Assembly (NCBI GenBank): GCA_013285905.1
Contig: JABDGU010000004.1
Coordinates: forward strand, 1-64,000
Direction of reading: 5' to 3'
DNA: 64,000 bases
Origin: Bacteroidota bacterium
GTDB taxonomy: Bacteria > Bacteroidota > Bacteroidia > Chitinophagales > Chitinophagaceae
In this document: positions 43,684-53,790 of the stretch, in pieces
Layout of the letters: each line of letters opens with the position of its first letter
Numbering within the stretch: position 1 is the first letter of the stretch
Program-made: the position numbers and the translations under genes
The notes under the pieces: generated by a model
Databases searched by the model: none
Told to the model about the DNA's origin: nothing
What the model saw: the letters and a program-made list of their open reading frames with translations, nothing else

Positions 43684-45264
43684 ATGCCGCAAAAGAAAAA
43701 AGCCATAATAATAGGGGCAGGCCCTGCGGGGCTGACAGCAGCTTTTGAACTGCTGATGAGAAGTGATATACAACCCATCATACTGGAAAGATCGGAGTAT
43801 ATAGGCGGAATATCGAAAACCGTTAATTACAAGGGCAACCGCATAGATATAGGCGGGCACAGGTTTTTCTCGAAGTCGGACAGGGTGATGGAGTGGTGGA
43901 TGAAGATGATGCCGATAGCCGCTGCACCCGATGCCAGCTTTATAATAAGCTACCAAAATAAGACGCGCGAAATAAATGCAGGGATGCTGAAAAACACACC
44001 TGCGGACCCGGACAGGGTGATGCTGGTGCGCGAAAGGCTGTCGAGGATCTACTACCTGAAAAAATTCTTCGATTACCCGGTTTCTTTATCTGCCCAGACT
44101 ATAAATAACCTGGGCATGGCCAAGATGTTTAAGATAGGGATGTCTTATATGTGGTCGCGCATCTTCCAGATAAAAAACGAGAAGACGCTGGAGGATTTTT
44201 TTATAAATCGTTTTGGCAAGGAATTATATCATACTTTTTTTAAGGACTATACAGAAAAGGTGTGGGGTGTGCCTTGTAATGAAATTTCGTCGGAATGGGG
44301 TGCGCAGCGCATTAAAAAACTGACTATAGGCAAGGCCATTGTACACGCCATAAAATCGCAGTTCAAACCCAAGGGCAAAACAGACCTTTCGCAGAAAGAC
44401 ACCGAGACCAGCCTGATAGAGCAGTTCCTTTATCCCAAACTTGGCCCCGGGCAACTGTGGGAGGAAGTAGCCAAACTGGTGCAGGAAATGGGCGGTGTGA
44501 TACATCACCATATTGATGTGGAAGGTATAAACCATGAGGGCAATAAGATAGTATCGGTAAAAGCTAAGAATACGAAGAGCGGTGCATCGGATATTTACGA
44601 TGGGGATTATTTTTTCTCTACCATGCCTATTAAGAATTTGGTGGCCGGTATGAGCCCTGCTGTGCCTAAGCCTATTGCAGAGATAGCGGAAGGGCTTTTA
44701 TACCGCGATTTTATCACGGTGGGTTTGTTGCTGAAGGAGTTGAAGGTAAAGGATGAGAAGACTGCCAATAAGCTGATAAAGGATAACTGGATCTATATAC
44801 AGGAGCGGGAAGTGAAGATAGGCCGCCTGCAGATATTTAATAACTGGAGCCCGTATATGGTAAAAGACCCCTCCAATGTATGGGTTGGGCTGGAGTATTT
44901 TTGCAACGTGGGCGACGAGCTATGGAGCAAGCCAGATGCGGAGTTTATGAAATTTGCCATTGATGAGTTGGCGCAGATAGGTATTATAAGTAAGGAAGCT
45001 GTTTTGGACAGCACTTTATTGAGGGAAGAAAAAACCTATCCTGCTTATTTCGGAACTTATGACCGCTTTGATGAGTTGAAAACCTATATCAATACTTTCG
45101 AGAACCTTTTCCTGGTGGGGCGCAATGGGATGCATAAGTATAATAATTCTGACCACTCCATGCTTACCGCCATGACCGCTGTTGATAATATTGTGGCCGG
45201 CAAAACAGAAAAAGAAAATATCTGGCTGATAAATACCGAGCAGGATTATCACGAGAAAAAGTAA
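43684..45264 (+). CDS. FAD-dependent oxidoreductase, UDP-galactopyranose-mutase/protoporphyrinogen-oxidase-like
   Basis: 526 residues. An N-terminal Rossmann FAD site ([19 protein letters not shown]) is followed by [20 protein letters not shown], as in UDP-galactopyranose mutase and amine-oxidase-like proteins. The C-terminal FAD segment is [20 protein letters not shown]. It is longer than Glf (about 380 residues) and closer to a broad family found in polysaccharide loci. No glycosyltransferase is adjacent, so the substrate is unknown. The gene stands alone between the RAYT and folK. Confidence 0.85.
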   Translation: MPQKKKAIIIGAGPAGLTAAFELLMRSDIQPIILERSEYIGGISKTVNYKGNRIDIGGHRFFSKSDRVMEWWMKMMPIAAAPDASFIISYQNKTREINAGMLKNTPADPDRVMLVRERLSRIYYLKKFFDYPVSLSAQTINNLGMAKMFKIGMSYMWSRIFQIKNEKTLEDFFINRFGKELYHTFFKDYTEKVWGVPCNEISSEWGAQRIKKLTIGKAIVHAIKSQFKPKGKTDLSQKDTETSLIEQFLYPKLGPGQLWEEVAKLVQEMGGVIHHHIDVEGINHEGNKIVSVKAKNTKSGASDIYDGDYFFSTMPIKNLVAGMSPAVPKPIAEIAEGLLYRDFITVGLLLKELKVKDEKTANKLIKDNWIYIQEREVKIGRLQIFNNWSPYMVKDPSNVWVGLEYFCNVGDELWSKPDAEFMKFAIDELAQIGIISKEAVLDSTLLREEKTYPAYFGTYDRFDELKTYINTFENLFLVGRNGMHKYNNSDHSMLTAMTAVDNIVAGKTEKENIWLINTEQDYHEKK

Positions 45265-45323
45265 AAACCACTAGGTGGTAAAATCCAAATCGGAAAATCC
45301 AAATTCCAAGAGGAGCGGAAGCG

Positions 45324-45803
45324 TTATGTTTTTCTCACCTCAAGTTTATCAGGACATTCGGCAAGTAATTGAACGACTGTTTTTTTAAAGCCAGGGTGTA
45401 TGAGTCCTGGTGCAATTTCGGCAAGGGGAATGAGTGTGAACCTGCGGTCTTGCAAAAAGGGGTGTGGAACTTTAAGATCGGGCAAGTCAATGATATCATT
45501 GTTGTAAAAAAGTATATCAATATCAAGGGTGCGCTGAGCCCATTTTTCTGTGTGTTGCCTGCCGGCGCTTTTCTCGATTTCCTGGTTTAGGTTTAGTAGT
45601 TCTGTTGGAGAAAGGCTGGTTTCGATACAGATAACAAGGTTCAAAAAATCGGGTTGGTCTTCTTTGCCCCAGGCGGCGGTTTCATAAAATGAGGACATTG
45701 CTATGCATATGCAGCCCTTTGATATAAGCTGCCGGATGGCACTATTTATAAAATCCTTCCTGTTGCCTGCATTGGAGCCCAGCAGGAGATATACCTTGTT
45801 CAT
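45324..45803 (-). CDS. folK: 2-amino-4-hydroxy-6-hydroxymethyldihydropteridine diphosphokinase
   Basis: 159 residues. Family motifs are YLLLGSNAGNRKDFI at the start, YETAAWGKEDQPDFLNLV and the active-site segment RTLDIDILFYN followed by LKVPHPFLQDRRFTLIPLAE. It transfers pyrophosphate from ATP to hydroxymethyl-dihydropterin, giving the substrate of FolP (gene at 7506). The gene is divergent from sppA, an arrangement seen in other Bacteroidetes. Confidence 0.95.
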   Translation of the reverse strand: MNKVYLLLGSNAGNRKDFINSAIRQLISKGCICIAMSSFYETAAWGKEDQPDFLNLVICIETSLSPTELLNLNQEIEKSAGRQHTEKWAQRTLDIDILFYNNDIIDLPDLKVPHPFLQDRRFTLIPLAEIAPGLIHPGFKKTVVQLLAECPDKLEVRKT

Positions 45804-45938
45804 GAGGGGTAAAGATAGAGCCTAATAAAGATACCATTCTAAATCACCCTTGAAAAAGACATAGAAAGGATAAAGTATTACAAAGCCAACGTATATTTGC
45901 GAACCAATAATTTAAAAAAGAAGTTCAACAGATAGAAT

Positions 45939-47720
45939 ATGAAAGAATTTTTCAAGATGTTTTTTGCATCCTTGCTTGCTATGGTGATAGCGAGTGTTGT
46001 AGTGCTTATTGTTTTTGTAGCAATGATAGTAGCCTTGGTGTCAAAGTCAGTATCCAACGACAAAATTACCAAAGTGGATGCCAACAGTGTATTAGTGATA
46101 GACCTTGAGAAGCGTTTTCACGAGCAGGGACAAAGTAACTCGATAGCTGCCTTTACGCATGATGATGCTTATACGGGCGGATTGTATGATCTCACAAATG
46201 CCATAAAATATGCAAAGACAGATGCAAATGTTAATGGCATACTCATCAAATTAAGCCATACCCCGAATGGCTGGGCAACGCTGCAACAATTGCGTATGGC
46301 CCTGGTGGATTTTAAGTCGTCTCATAAATTCATTTATGCTTATGGGGAAAGTATATCGCAGGGGGCTTATTATATAGGTTCGGCAGCTGACAGTGTTTAC
46401 ATGAACCCTGTTGGCGGCATTGAGTTGAAAGGTTTTGCCACGATACTTGCATTTTTTAAGGGTACGCTTGACAAACTGGAACTGAAACCCGAAATATTTT
46501 ACGCAGGCAAATTTAAAAGTGCTACCGAACCTTTCAGAGCCGAGAAAATGAGTGAGCCCAACCGGGAGCAAATAACTGCTTTTCAAAAAGATATATGGAG
46601 CGAATTTGTGCAGGCCGTAACGGAACATACACATACCGATGCTGCCAAAATTAATATGCTTGCAACAAGCGGGGCCATACAGTTTCCCGCTGATGCCCTG
46701 AAATATAAACTGGTGGACGGATTGCTGTACTGGGATGAAATGGAGAACCGTTTGCGCGCTAAGACCGACACCAAGGAATCTGCAGATGTGAAGTATGTAT
46801 CATCCGACGATTATATTACAAAAGCAAAGGGGGCCCAGAAGATGAACGATAAGAAAATAGCTATCGTGTTTGCTGAAGGTGCAATAAATGACGGAGAACA
46901 GGGAGAAGAAAATGAGATAGCTGCGAAAACATTTATTGAAACGATAAGGAAAGTAAAGAAAGACGATAAAATAAAAGCGGTGGTGTTACGCGTAAATTCT
47001 CCCGGAGGTAGCGCGCTGGCTTCCGATGTGATACTGCGTGAATTAAAACTGCTGAAGGAAAAGAAGCCGCTTATTGTATCTATGGGCGATTATGCGGCTT
47101 CAGGCGGTTATTATATAGCGTCTGAGGCAGACAGTATTTTTGCATTGCCTAATACCATTACGGGCAGCATTGGTGTATTCTCTATGCTGTTTAGTTTTGA
47201 AGGCCTTGCAAAAGACAAACTGGGTATCACTTTTGACGGGGTGAAGAATGCACCTTATGCAGACTTTCCTACAGCATCAAGGCCACTCAATGAAGACGAA
47301 TCGAAACGTATGCAGAACTCTGTGGATAATATCTACACTATTTTTAAAGGACATGTATCAGCTGGCCGCAAAATAAGCATGGCCGATGTGGACAGTATTG
47401 CACAGGGGCGTGTATGGACCGGCACACAGGCTTTGAAACTGAAACTGGTAGATGGGCTGGGCAATCTGGACAGGGCCCTGCAAAGTGCAGCTGCTATGGC
47501 CAAAATAAGCGATTATAAAATAAGTACTTATCCCGAACCGGCAGACAAAATGGAAATGCTGCTTCGCAAATTCAAGAACAACACCGGTAGCGAAGCCCTG
47601 AAAGCGGGCCTGAAAAAAGAAATGGGCAGCAGCTACGAGTGGATAGAAAAAATTAAAGCCTTAAAGGATATAAATGGCAAACTGATGATGGCTATGCCTT
47701 TTGTAATGGATGTGAAATAA
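45939..47720 (+). CDS. sppA: Signal peptide peptidase SppA, long (67K) type
   Basis: 593 residues. One N-terminal membrane segment (FFASLLAMVIASVVVLIVFV) is followed by two homologous S49 domains. The catalytic Lys is in FYAGKFKSATEP (Lys191) and the Ser in DYAASGGYY (Ser388), matching the Lys209/Ser409 dyad of the E. coli enzyme. It degrades cleaved signal peptides at the inner membrane. Full length and intact. The start is preceded by an A-rich region with no clear SD sequence, as usual in this phylum. Confidence 0.95.
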   Translation: MKEFFKMFFASLLAMVIASVVVLIVFVAMIVALVSKSVSNDKITKVDANSVLVIDLEKRFHEQGQSNSIAAFTHDDAYTGGLYDLTNAIKYAKTDANVNGILIKLSHTPNGWATLQQLRMALVDFKSSHKFIYAYGESISQGAYYIGSAADSVYMNPVGGIELKGFATILAFFKGTLDKLELKPEIFYAGKFKSATEPFRAEKMSEPNREQITAFQKDIWSEFVQAVTEHTHTDAAKINMLATSGAIQFPADALKYKLVDGLLYWDEMENRLRAKTDTKESADVKYVSSDDYITKAKGAQKMNDKKIAIVFAEGAINDGEQGEENEIAAKTFIETIRKVKKDDKIKAVVLRVNSPGGSALASDVILRELKLLKEKKPLIVSMGDYAASGGYYIASEADSIFALPNTITGSIGVFSMLFSFEGLAKDKLGITFDGVKNAPYADFPTASRPLNEDESKRMQNSVDNIYTIFKGHVSAGRKISMADVDSIAQGRVWTGTQALKLKLVDGLGNLDRALQSAAAMAKISDYKISTYPEPADKMEMLLRKFKNNTGSEALKAGLKKEMGSSYEWIEKIKALKDINGKLMMAMPFVMDVK

Positions 47721-47732
47721 TTTATAAAAACC

Positions 47733-47972
47733 ATGACAATAGCAAAAATAAGACAGAGTTTGCACCAGTTTATTGATAACACAGATGATAAAAGGGTAAA
47801 GGTTATTTATGCCCTTTTTGAAAACGAAATTGCAAATGAAGATTGGGACTATACTGACGAGTTTAAAAAGGAACTTGACAGGAGATACGAATACTATAAA
47901 AAAGGTGACAAAATGGTTTCGGCTGAACAAGCCAATAAACAAGTTAAGGTACTGAAAACCGGCAGACGCTAA
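47733..47972 (+). CDS. Putative addiction-module antitoxin, orphan
   Basis: 79 residues, helical and charged. MTIAKIRQSLHQFIDNTDDK then RVKVIYALFEN and EFKKELDRRYEYYKKGDKMV match the pattern of Bacteroidetes antitoxins paired with RelE/ParE toxins. It starts 12 bases after sppA, but no toxin follows; the next gene is convergent and ends 6 bases away. It is either an orphan antitoxin or a relic. Confidence 0.55.
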   Translation: MTIAKIRQSLHQFIDNTDDKRVKVIYALFENEIANEDWDYTDEFKKELDRRYEYYKKGDKMVSAEQANKQVKVLKTGRR

Positions 47973-47978
47973 TAAGCC

Positions 47979-49456
47979 TTATTGCCCGATAATAATTTTC
48001 TTATTTACACATTCTCCATTCTCAGAAAGGACCTTAAGGTCATGTAGACCAGCTGGAAGGTTTTTTACATCTATCGTTTCTAATTCTTTAGTAGTAGTAA
48101 AGGAACGAATCCCTTGACCGAGAATATTGCTAAGCGTGATGTAGTATTTTTGATTATTGTAGTTAGGTATTTTAATTGATAGCATGTCATAAGCGGGGTT
48201 GGGGAATACTTCTAAATTGTTAGTTAGACTTTGAAGATTTGAAATGCCGAGTGGGGGCTCATAGCAAGTTCCGCAGCTATTATCATTATAATAATTACAC
48301 GTTATAGCGTTTACTCCAAAGCTTGGGTTCCCATCCTGATAGCCGTTGTCAACACTACCTATTTCCAGTTTATAATAGTTCCACGTAAATATTGGTGATG
48401 ATGGGGACAAATCGTTATTTAATAAAACATTGTATTCCGGAGCATGTAAGCAATAAGAGGAATCGTAGGGATAATAGTAATAAACATTCTGAATAAAATT
48501 CTCTTCTGGCATTAAAGTGTCAAAACATACAAGATTCAAAAAATGGACAGGCCCACCTGTAATGGTTTTAGCATACTGTGTTCCAAATGGTGGCAGAGGA
48601 TCTGCTTCCCATCCATTTGTAATATAGGTTACACCTGTAGAATCTATAATTTTTTGAACAATTGAATCAAGGTTATATACCATTGGGAAAGAACTGGAGT
48701 AATAGCCAGTACAACCAAGGCAATGTTGAGATTCAAATACATCACCGACACTCCAGTTGTTCATTTGTGCAAACGTCGGGTTTATAAAATCAATGATATT
48801 GAAAGTAATTGCACTGATCTGGAGTATATAAGAACTATAGCTTTTTAAGCTTAAGTCCAAATAAAAGTCCATTCCCTGGTAATATACTGTATCAGGCTTA
48901 TGATAAGGAAAACAATACAAATCAATTATTTGCACAAAGCCATGATTTTTGCTCAGGATTATCTGTGCATTATTTGCGGGATCAGAAGTGACGGGGCCTG
49001 TATTATTAAACGCATTTATAGTAATGGTCTTTACAGAGTCTAATACTTCCAGAATGGTCATGGTATCCACCGAACTAAGTGATGCCCGGAAATAGAGACT
49101 GCTGGTATCGTTATAAAATATCCATGAGTCCCCAGGTTGCGCCTGGGTCTTTATTATTATAGTATCTCCAAACATGTTATCAAAAAGAAAAGTACCGTTC
49201 TGCAATTCTATTATCCGTTTGCCGAGCCAACTTCCTCCATTGCTATCAATAACAACAGGAGCCGTCATTCCTTGCGGGTCATAAGTTTCTCTTAGTGTAT
49301 GGTATGGATAGTACGTTGTTGTGTTGCCTGATATTATTGTAGAGTCAATTCTCATTTAATAAAGTATTGTTTAGAAGCGGCAAAGCAATTATAATTCTGC
49401 GAATAAGAGATGGCAGAGGAGATAATAAGTGAAAACGTTAAAAGGAAGGTCTTCAC
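47979..49456 (-). pseudogene. T9SS cargo protein with signal peptide out of frame
   Basis: The main frame (ATG 49355 to 47979, 458 residues) ends in a T9SS type A sorting domain: EVFPNPAYDMLSIKIP, ITLSNILGQ and the final KKIIIGQ. It has no signal peptide, which a T9SS substrate requires. Immediately upstream, GTG at 49456 opens another frame reading VKTFLLTFSLIISSAISYSQ, a perfect signal peptide, then NYNCFAASKQYFIK and a stop overlapping the ATG region (TGA 49354-49352). One added base near 49357 would fuse them. So the gene is frameshifted by one base at its 5' end, or there is a sequence error. The central part (beta-rich, Tyr-rich) has no recognised domain. Confidence 0.75.
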
Positions 49457-49601
49457 TTTTTTTAGTGTTTAAAAGAATGCTACTATAAAGATAGTAAAAT
49501 AAAATATCTTTTTGGTTTATTTCAGCTCAAATCCAAAATCCATAGTCTCACGTAAGTAATATCTGAACAACCAATTCAATAACCTTTAAAAATCAGATTT
49601 T

Positions 49602-50159
49602 ATGAACAGAATTATTCTTATCCCGGCATTAGCATTGGCTTTGATAGCCGGAAACAGCAATTTTACTTTTGCAAAAGAAAAGACAGTGATGGTAGGTGGT
49701 GCAGCTATGTATCCATCTAAAAACATCGTGGAAAATGCTTTGAACTCAAAAGACCATACCACTTTGGTAGCTGCAGTAAAAGCCGCAGGCCTGGTAGAGA
49801 CGCTGGAAGGTGATGGACCATTCACGGTATTTGCGCCTACCAATGAGGCATTCAATATGCTGCCCAAAGGCACCGTGGAGACTTTATTAAAACCCGAGAA
49901 CAAAGGACAGTTAACAGCAGTGCTTACTTATCATGTAGTGGCCGGTAATATGGGTTCAAAAGAGCTGATGGAAAAAGTTAAAGAAGGACACGGTATGGCC
50001 ATGCTGACAACTGTGCAGGGAGAGAAACTTACAGTGATGATGAAAGACAATGCTTTATGGATAAAAGATGCTAAAGGTGGTGTGGCAAAAGTCAGCATTA
50101 AGGATGTGAACCAAAAGAACGGCGTGATACATGTTATAGACCACGTGTTATTACCATAA
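49602..50159 (+). CDS. Secreted fasciclin (FAS1) domain protein
   Basis: 185 residues. The signal peptide is MNRIILIPALALALIAGNSN then FTFA. One FAS1 domain follows, with SKDHTTLVAAVKAAGLVETL, the FTVFAPTNEAFNMLP (H1) motif and YHVVAGN, ending GVIHVIDHVLLP (H2). FAS1 domains mediate adhesion or protein contacts at the cell surface. Single-gene unit with its own terminator. Confidence 0.92.
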   Translation: MNRIILIPALALALIAGNSNFTFAKEKTVMVGGAAMYPSKNIVENALNSKDHTTLVAAVKAAGLVETLEGDGPFTVFAPTNEAFNMLPKGTVETLLKPENKGQLTAVLTYHVVAGNMGSKELMEKVKEGHGMAMLTTVQGEKLTVMMKDNALWIKDAKGGVAKVSIKDVNQKNGVIHVIDHVLLP

Positions 50160-50185
50160 TATTTGCATCTTTGATAGTATCTTTG

Positions 50186-50213
50186 CGGGGAAATTTGAAT
50201 TTCCCCGTTTTTT
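50186..50213 (+). terminator. Intrinsic terminator after the fasciclin gene
   Basis: CGGGGAAATT-TG-AATTTCCCCG followed by six T. It is only 10 bases before the sdaA start; TATCTTTG at 50178-50185 just ahead of it could be a -7 element, but no matching -33 is present. Confidence 0.9.
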
Positions 50214-50222
50214 ATTTAGAAT

Positions 50223-51653
50223 ATGGCCCCGAAGAAGGAAAGTATATCAGTATTAGATATTTTTAAGATCGGCATTGGCCCCAGCAGTTCGCATACTTTA
50301 GGCCCATGGCGTGCAGCATTGCGTTTTTTGGATACAGTAAAGCATTACGGCATTAATGAGGTCAATTCGATAAGGGTATTATTGTATGGTTCTCTTGCCA
50401 AAACTGGGGTTGGACATGGCACAGATGTGGCAGTGATATTAGGCATTTGCGGTGAAGACCCCGTGACATTTGACGTGAACGAAGTAACTCCACGTATAGA
50501 GCAGATAAAAGAGCAAAGAAAATTAATGCTCAATGGTGAAAAAGAAATAGCTTTTGACCCTGCGCTTGATATAGTGTTTCTGTATGACGAAAGCCTGTCT
50601 TATCATCCTAATGCACTTACCTTTTTATGTTCATTTAAAGATGGCAGGGAGATAGCCGAAACCTTTTATTCGATAGGTGGCGGTTTTGTAGTGAAGGAGG
50701 GCGAAGAGAATGGTGGCAGTGATGCAAAAGAATTACAGTTCCCGATAGACAAGGGCGATGATCTTTTGCACTGGTGCCTGAAAACAGGATTAAGTATCTC
50801 GGAAGTGGTGATGGAGAATGAGCATAGCTGGAGGGATGAAGCCGAAACCAAAAGAATAGTGCTGAATATCTGGCAGGCCATGCGCGATTGTATGTATCGC
50901 GGTGCGCATATTGGCGGCGAACTTCCCGGCGGACTGAAAGTAACAAGGCGTGCACAGGCCCTGAATAAAAAATTGCTGAAAGGCAGAACTTATATTAGTT
51001 ATGAAGAGTGGGTGAATGCCATTCGCGCAGGCGGAGGTTCTTTTCAGTATATTATAGACTGGGTAAGTTGTTTTGCCTTGGCTGTAAATGAAGAGAACGC
51101 CTCGTTTGGCAGGGTAGTAACTGCACCTACCAATGGCGCTGCGGGAGTGGTGCCTGCTGTGCTGCAATATTTTATTACCTTCTGCGATGGCAATGATGAG
51201 AACAAGATCATGAAGTTTCTTTTAACGGCTTCTGAAATAGGAAGCATTTTTAAGAAAGGCGCTACGCTTTCGGCAGCGATGGGCGGTTGCCAGGCAGAGA
51301 TAGGTGTTTCATCATCTATGGCCGCCGCAGCACTTACAGAAAGTATGGGTGGCAGTATCCGTCAGTGTATCATGGCGGCTGAGATCGCTATGGAACATCA
51401 CCTTGGGCTCACCTGCGATCCGGTTGGCGGGCTTGTTCAGGTGCCTTGTATTGAACGGAATACCATGGGGGCCATAAAGGCTATCACAGCTTCTCAGTTG
51501 GCATTACAAAGCAATCCTGATAATGCGCTGGTATCCCTGGACGATGTGGTGAACACGATGTGGAAGACAGCTTTGGATATGAACCACAAGTATAAAGAGA
51601 CCTCCGAGGGTGGGCTGGCAGTGCAGTTGCCGATCAGTTTGAGTGAGTGCTGA
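50223..51653 (+). CDS. sdaA: L-serine ammonia-lyase, single-chain iron-sulfur type
   Basis: 476 residues, containing both the beta domain ([20 protein letters not shown] at the start) and the alpha domain. Conserved cysteine segments for a [4Fe-4S] cluster are [38 protein letters not shown]. It converts L-serine to pyruvate and ammonia in the cytoplasm. The order of domains is that of E. coli SdaA. The DUF3857 cluster starts 81 bases downstream on the same strand. Confidence 0.95.
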   Translation: MAPKKESISVLDIFKIGIGPSSSHTLGPWRAALRFLDTVKHYGINEVNSIRVLLYGSLAKTGVGHGTDVAVILGICGEDPVTFDVNEVTPRIEQIKEQRKLMLNGEKEIAFDPALDIVFLYDESLSYHPNALTFLCSFKDGREIAETFYSIGGGFVVKEGEENGGSDAKELQFPIDKGDDLLHWCLKTGLSISEVVMENEHSWRDEAETKRIVLNIWQAMRDCMYRGAHIGGELPGGLKVTRRAQALNKKLLKGRTYISYEEWVNAIRAGGGSFQYIIDWVSCFALAVNEENASFGRVVTAPTNGAAGVVPAVLQYFITFCDGNDENKIMKFLLTASEIGSIFKKGATLSAAMGGCQAEIGVSSSMAAAALTESMGGSIRQCIMAAEIAMEHHLGLTCDPVGGLVQVPCIERNTMGAIKAITASQLALQSNPDNALVSLDDVVNTMWKTALDMNHKYKETSEGGLAVQLPISLSEC

Positions 51654-51734
51654 TTTGTAATTTCCGAAAAGGGTATTATTTTGCGTTTCAATTGCAAAAG
51701 AAATAATTTATATCCTTTTGCAGCCCAGTTTTTT

Positions 51735-53744
51735 ATGCATTATCCTCGCCCTGTTTTTCAAAGACAAGTAGTCTTATTTGTTTTATTTATTTCACTTTCT
51801 TTCCCATCTTTTGCGAATAAATTTTTTGAAGATAAGGACGCGTTTTTTATTAAATATTTAAAGCAGGAGAACTTTGATTTTGATGTGAATTCGGCAGCAA
51901 TTGTTATTTATGAGAAAAGCTCGACTGAATTAAACAATAATAACGGAGTATTTTATATACGCCAGCAAATACGCAGAATAATAAAAATTCTAAACAAAAA
52001 TGGTTTGTCATACGCCGATGTCTCGATTACTGAAAATGGAGGATCGGAAATAAGTAGAGTTAAAGGCGTTACATACAATCTGGTTCAAAATAGCCTGGAC
52101 AGGCAGATTTTAGAAAAGAGCTCTATATATACCACTAAATCCGATTATCTCGTCTCTGCAAAATTTGGCCTGCCATCTGTTAGAGAAGGTTCGATAATCG
52201 ACTATAGTTACACGGTTGAACGCCCATTATCTTTGTTGATATTAGACTGGGAGTTCCAGGCGAAGATTCCCAAACTCTTTAGCGACGTTGAAGTTTTTAC
52301 ACCTTACGACCTGAACTTACGGCCTGTTATTCTCGGCACTCTTGCATTTCATGAGATAGGCAATGCCAAGAAAGAAATTGACGAAATATCTTTGCCAGAT
52401 GCATGTGAATTTGTTGAACAGGGAACAGGAATAGATTTTTCGAAAAGAAGGTGGATCAGAAAGAACATTCCTGTAATAAAGGATGAGCCGTTTACCACGA
52501 TTGAAAATTATTCAGAGAAATTAAAACTCCTTATTACCGGTGTTCAGGAACCGAGATACGCGGTATCCATTATGGATACATGGGAGAAATTAAATCATTA
52601 TTTATTAAATAGCTTTCATTTTTATAAGCCGATAGAGCAGGTACACAGTTCTGTTTTCGAGAAGGCAAACTTGCTGATAAAAGGTATTAGCGACCCGGTT
52701 GAAAAAGCAAGAATTCTTTATCATTTTGTTCAAAAAGAGTTTAGCTGCAAAGGTGATTCACGCATCTGGATCTGGCAGGATATGGATAAGATATTTGAGA
52801 ACAGGTCCGGATCGGCGTCGGAATTGAACCTGCTCTTTATAACAATGCTCGGATATGCAAAGCTTAGTTGCAGCCCGGTAATTATTGCTACAAGCGACGA
52901 GACTAAGGCAGATGGAGCATTCCCTTACCTGGAACAATTTGATCGCACAATTTGTGAATTGACAATTGGAAGCAAGAAATACCTGCTTGATGCCTCGGTA
53001 GATCATTGCCCGTTTGGAATTTTGCCTAACGAATGTTACAATGGTTATGCATGGGTGATAGGCAAGAACGGAGGACACAGTCTTTATTTGAATAGCCAGG
53101 AAGCGAAAGATAAAATCATATACCTGCTAAACGTGTCGTGGGTGGGTGACACCGTTATGGAAATACAAGGTTCTGAAAAGATAGGGATGGTAAGCGGCAT
53201 TAATTTACGCGATGAGTTGGCTAAGGACGAGAAAAATGTGAGGACATATATACTTGATAATTTTGAAAACCTTGCTGCGGATGTGAAGATCGATGATGTT
53301 AAAATTGACCAATTAGATGAGCCTGATACGAGCCTGATGTTAAATTATTCGCTTACACTGAATTTGAAGCAGCCCGCAAATATTTTTTATCTAAACCCTA
53401 ATTTTATTAAGTTTTTCGCTGAGAATCCTTTCAAGTCAATGAAGCGATATTTGCCGATCGAGTTTCCGGGGAATGAAGAGAGAATGTACATAATGCGTAT
53501 GCAAATGCCCATTGGATATGCGCCAGAACTATCGGGAAACCCGGTATTGATAAAATACAGGGAAAACGAGATGAGTTTTAAATACACAGCCCAGTATGAC
53601 TCTACTTTACGCGTATTGTCTGTTAATAAAAATTTCACATTAAGCAAGACGCAGTATAGCAGCAGCGACTATAAGGACATTCAGACTTTTTTTGATAAAA
53701 TGATGCAGGAGGAAAACAATATTATTACATTTAAAAAGGAGTAA
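51735..53744 (+). CDS. DUF3857 protein with inactive transglutaminase-like core (copy 1)
   Basis: 669 residues from ATG at 51735, chosen because it opens a signal peptide (QRQVVLFVLFISLSFPSFA); the frame also extends to TTG 51681. An N-terminal DUF3857 beta-sandwich (about 60-250, with VREGSIIDYSYTVERP) precedes a transglutaminase-like core and a beta-rich C-terminus. The position of the catalytic Cys (GDC in active members) is Ala361 in RSGSASELNLL, and the His is Arg404 in FDRTICEL, so catalysis is not expected. It ends FDKMMQEENNIITFKKE, like copy 2. The most divergent of the three inactive copies. Function unknown; exported to the periplasm or outer surface. Confidence 0.85.
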   Translation: MHYPRPVFQRQVVLFVLFISLSFPSFANKFFEDKDAFFIKYLKQENFDFDVNSAAIVIYEKSSTELNNNNGVFYIRQQIRRIIKILNKNGLSYADVSITENGGSEISRVKGVTYNLVQNSLDRQILEKSSIYTTKSDYLVSAKFGLPSVREGSIIDYSYTVERPLSLLILDWEFQAKIPKLFSDVEVFTPYDLNLRPVILGTLAFHEIGNAKKEIDEISLPDACEFVEQGTGIDFSKRRWIRKNIPVIKDEPFTTIENYSEKLKLLITGVQEPRYAVSIMDTWEKLNHYLLNSFHFYKPIEQVHSSVFEKANLLIKGISDPVEKARILYHFVQKEFSCKGDSRIWIWQDMDKIFENRSGSASELNLLFITMLGYAKLSCSPVIIATSDETKADGAFPYLEQFDRTICELTIGSKKYLLDASVDHCPFGILPNECYNGYAWVIGKNGGHSLYLNSQEAKDKIIYLLNVSWVGDTVMEIQGSEKIGMVSGINLRDELAKDEKNVRTYILDNFENLAADVKIDDVKIDQLDEPDTSLMLNYSLTLNLKQPANIFYLNPNFIKFFAENPFKSMKRYLPIEFPGNEERMYIMRMQMPIGYAPELSGNPVLIKYRENEMSFKYTAQYDSTLRVLSVNKNFTLSKTQYSSSDYKDIQTFFDKMMQEENNIITFKKE

Positions 53745-53790
53745 AAAAATAATGCTTATTTATAGGCTTTGACAATTAATATTTAATAGT

